Assembly (NCBI RefSeq): GCF_003261635.1
Contig: NZ_QFXK01000033.1
Location: 310,001 to 374,000, forward strand
Direction: 5' to 3'
DNA length: 64,000 nucleotides
Origin: Kribbella monticola
GTDB taxonomy: Bacteria; Actinomycetota; Actinomycetes; Propionibacteriales; Kribbellaceae
Numbering within the stretch: the stretch's first letter is position 1; every line of letters begins with the position of its first letter. The translations under genes and the position numbers were made by a program. Of the stretch, positions 63,373 through 64,000 are shown in pieces. The notes under the pieces are model-generated. The model saw only the letters and a list, made by a program, of their open reading frames with translations, did not search any database and was not told the origin of the DNA.

Positions 63373-64000
63373 CTAAGCCTTGCCGAGAGCCTGCTTCTGC
63401 TTGCCGAGGCCGTCGATCTCGCACTCGACGACGTCGCCCGGCGAGAGGTACGGGAACCGGCCCGACAAGGCGACACCTTCCGGCGTACCGGTGTTGAGCA
63501 GGTCGCCCGGATCCAGCGTCATGTACTGCGACAGGTCGCGGATCAGCGCTGCGACCGAGAAGATCATGTCGCGGGTGTTCGAGTCCTGCCGGACCTCACC
63601 GTTGACCCAGGACCTCAGCCCGAGGTTGAACGGGTCCACCTCGTCAGCCGGGACCAACGAAGGGCCGAGCGGGTTGAAGGTCTCGCAGCACTTGCCCTTC
63701 GACCACTGGCCGCCGGACACCTCGAGCTGGAAGGCGCGCTCCGACACGTCGTTGGAGACCGTGTAGCCCGCGATGCAGGCGAGTGCCTCCTCGTCGGTCT
63801 CGACGTAACGGGCGGTCTTGCCGATCACGACCGCGAGCTCGACCTCCCAGTCCGTCTTGGTGCTGCCACGCGGAACCAGTACCTCGTCGTACGGGCCGAC
63901 GACCGTGTTCGGGTGCTTGAAGAAGACGATCGGGTTGGCCGGTGGTTCGGAGCCCGATTCGGCGGCGTGGGCCGCGTAGTTCTGGCCGATGCAGACGACC
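63373..64000 (-). CDS. Fumarylacetoacetate hydrolase family protein, N-terminus beyond window
   Basis: The frame is open to the window edge, about 208 residues visible. VCIGQNYAAHAAESGS and FFKHPNTVVGP open the conserved domain; KTDWEVELAVVIGK gives the Glu metal ligands, YTVSNDVSERAFQ an Asp, and SNTRDMIFSVAALIRDLSQYMTLDPGDLLNTGTPEGV the C-terminal signature. Members hydrolyse or decarboxylate beta-diketo acids in aromatic breakdown. Only the last part of the N-terminal domain is missing. Confidence 0.92.
   Translation of the reverse strand, partial: VVCIGQNYAAHAAESGSEPPANPIVFFKHPNTVVGPYDEVLVPRGSTKTDWEVELAVVIGKTARYVETDEEALACIAGYTVSNDVSERAFQLEVSGGQWSKGKCCETFNPLGPSLVPADEVDPFNLGLRSWVNGEVRQDSNTRDMIFSVAALIRDLSQYMTLDPGDLLNTGTPEGVALSGRFPYLSPGDVVECEIDGLGKQKQALGKA

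Noticed and set aside
1-64000. tRNA genes, insertion sequences, integrases, phage genes or a biosynthetic cluster
   Set aside because: None seen. The genes are independent small modules, with no transposase, attachment repeats or modular synthase.

Overview
The window is dense, very GC-rich chromosomal DNA with strong G/C at third codon positions, frequent GTG and TTG starts and many short, often overlapping genes. Gene content (LCP wall enzymes, a PopR-like/ClpP pair, HelR, ankyrin and VOC proteins, many TetR regulators) and the abundance of the word GTAC in codons suggest a soil actinobacterium of the Nocardioidaceae, most likely Kribbella-like. That placement is inference from style and content; there is no rRNA or other marker gene here. 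I see no tRNA, rRNA, CRISPR array, insertion sequence, integrase or prophage.

Layout. 1-8.9 kb: end of an MFS pump, a dienelactone hydrolase, an AraC regulator, a DUF1772 membrane protein, an alpha/beta hydrolase, an odd 640-bp non-coding stretch leading into a MerR-type gene, a DrrAB-type ABC exporter, and a WYL regulator whose likely operator recurs before a VOC gene. 8.8-18 kb: two iron/2OG dioxygenases, a UbiA prenyltransferase, a streptogramin B lyase (vgb) divergent from its TetR repressor, a LacI regulator, and an LCP enzyme divergent from a DUF3152 metzincin-like protein. 18-31 kb: a large secreted GH123-like protein, an epoxide hydrolase, a His-rich Tat-exported PHP protein coupled to an unknown protein, helR, a flavin reductase behind a SoxR-like box, an LLM flavoenzyme, and an Lrp regulator divergent from a PLP gamma-lyase. 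31-45 kb: clpP divergent from a PopR-like regulator with two PopR boxes between them, diaminopropionate lyase, an MFS gene with an in-frame stop near its start, EamA, TetR/SDR, LysE/LysG and monooxygenase/TetR pairs. 45-58 kb: a CaCA antiporter, an ankyrin protein, an amidohydrolase, a TetR operon behind twin palindromes, a DEAD-box helicase, a phosphotriesterase-like protein and an MFS pump behind twin palindromes. 58-64 kb: a cobalamin riboswitch before cbtB-cbtA-phosphatase, a DUF1023 hydrolase pair, a VOC protein, a methyltransferase and a fumarylacetoacetase-family gene running off the end.

Most loci are small self-contained modules: one regulator next to one enzyme or transporter, with a visible inverted-repeat operator between them. 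The recurring themes are xenobiotic and antibiotic defence (vgb, helR, DrrAB-type exporter, MFS pumps, flavoenzymes, epoxide hydrolase), redox response, proteolysis control and metal handling. The best candidates for new biology are the PopR-like/ClpP circuit, the structured leader before the MerR gene with its downstream 34-bp repeats, the WYL motif pair, the His-rich PHP protein with its coupled partner, and the DnaA-box cluster around the gamma-lyase.
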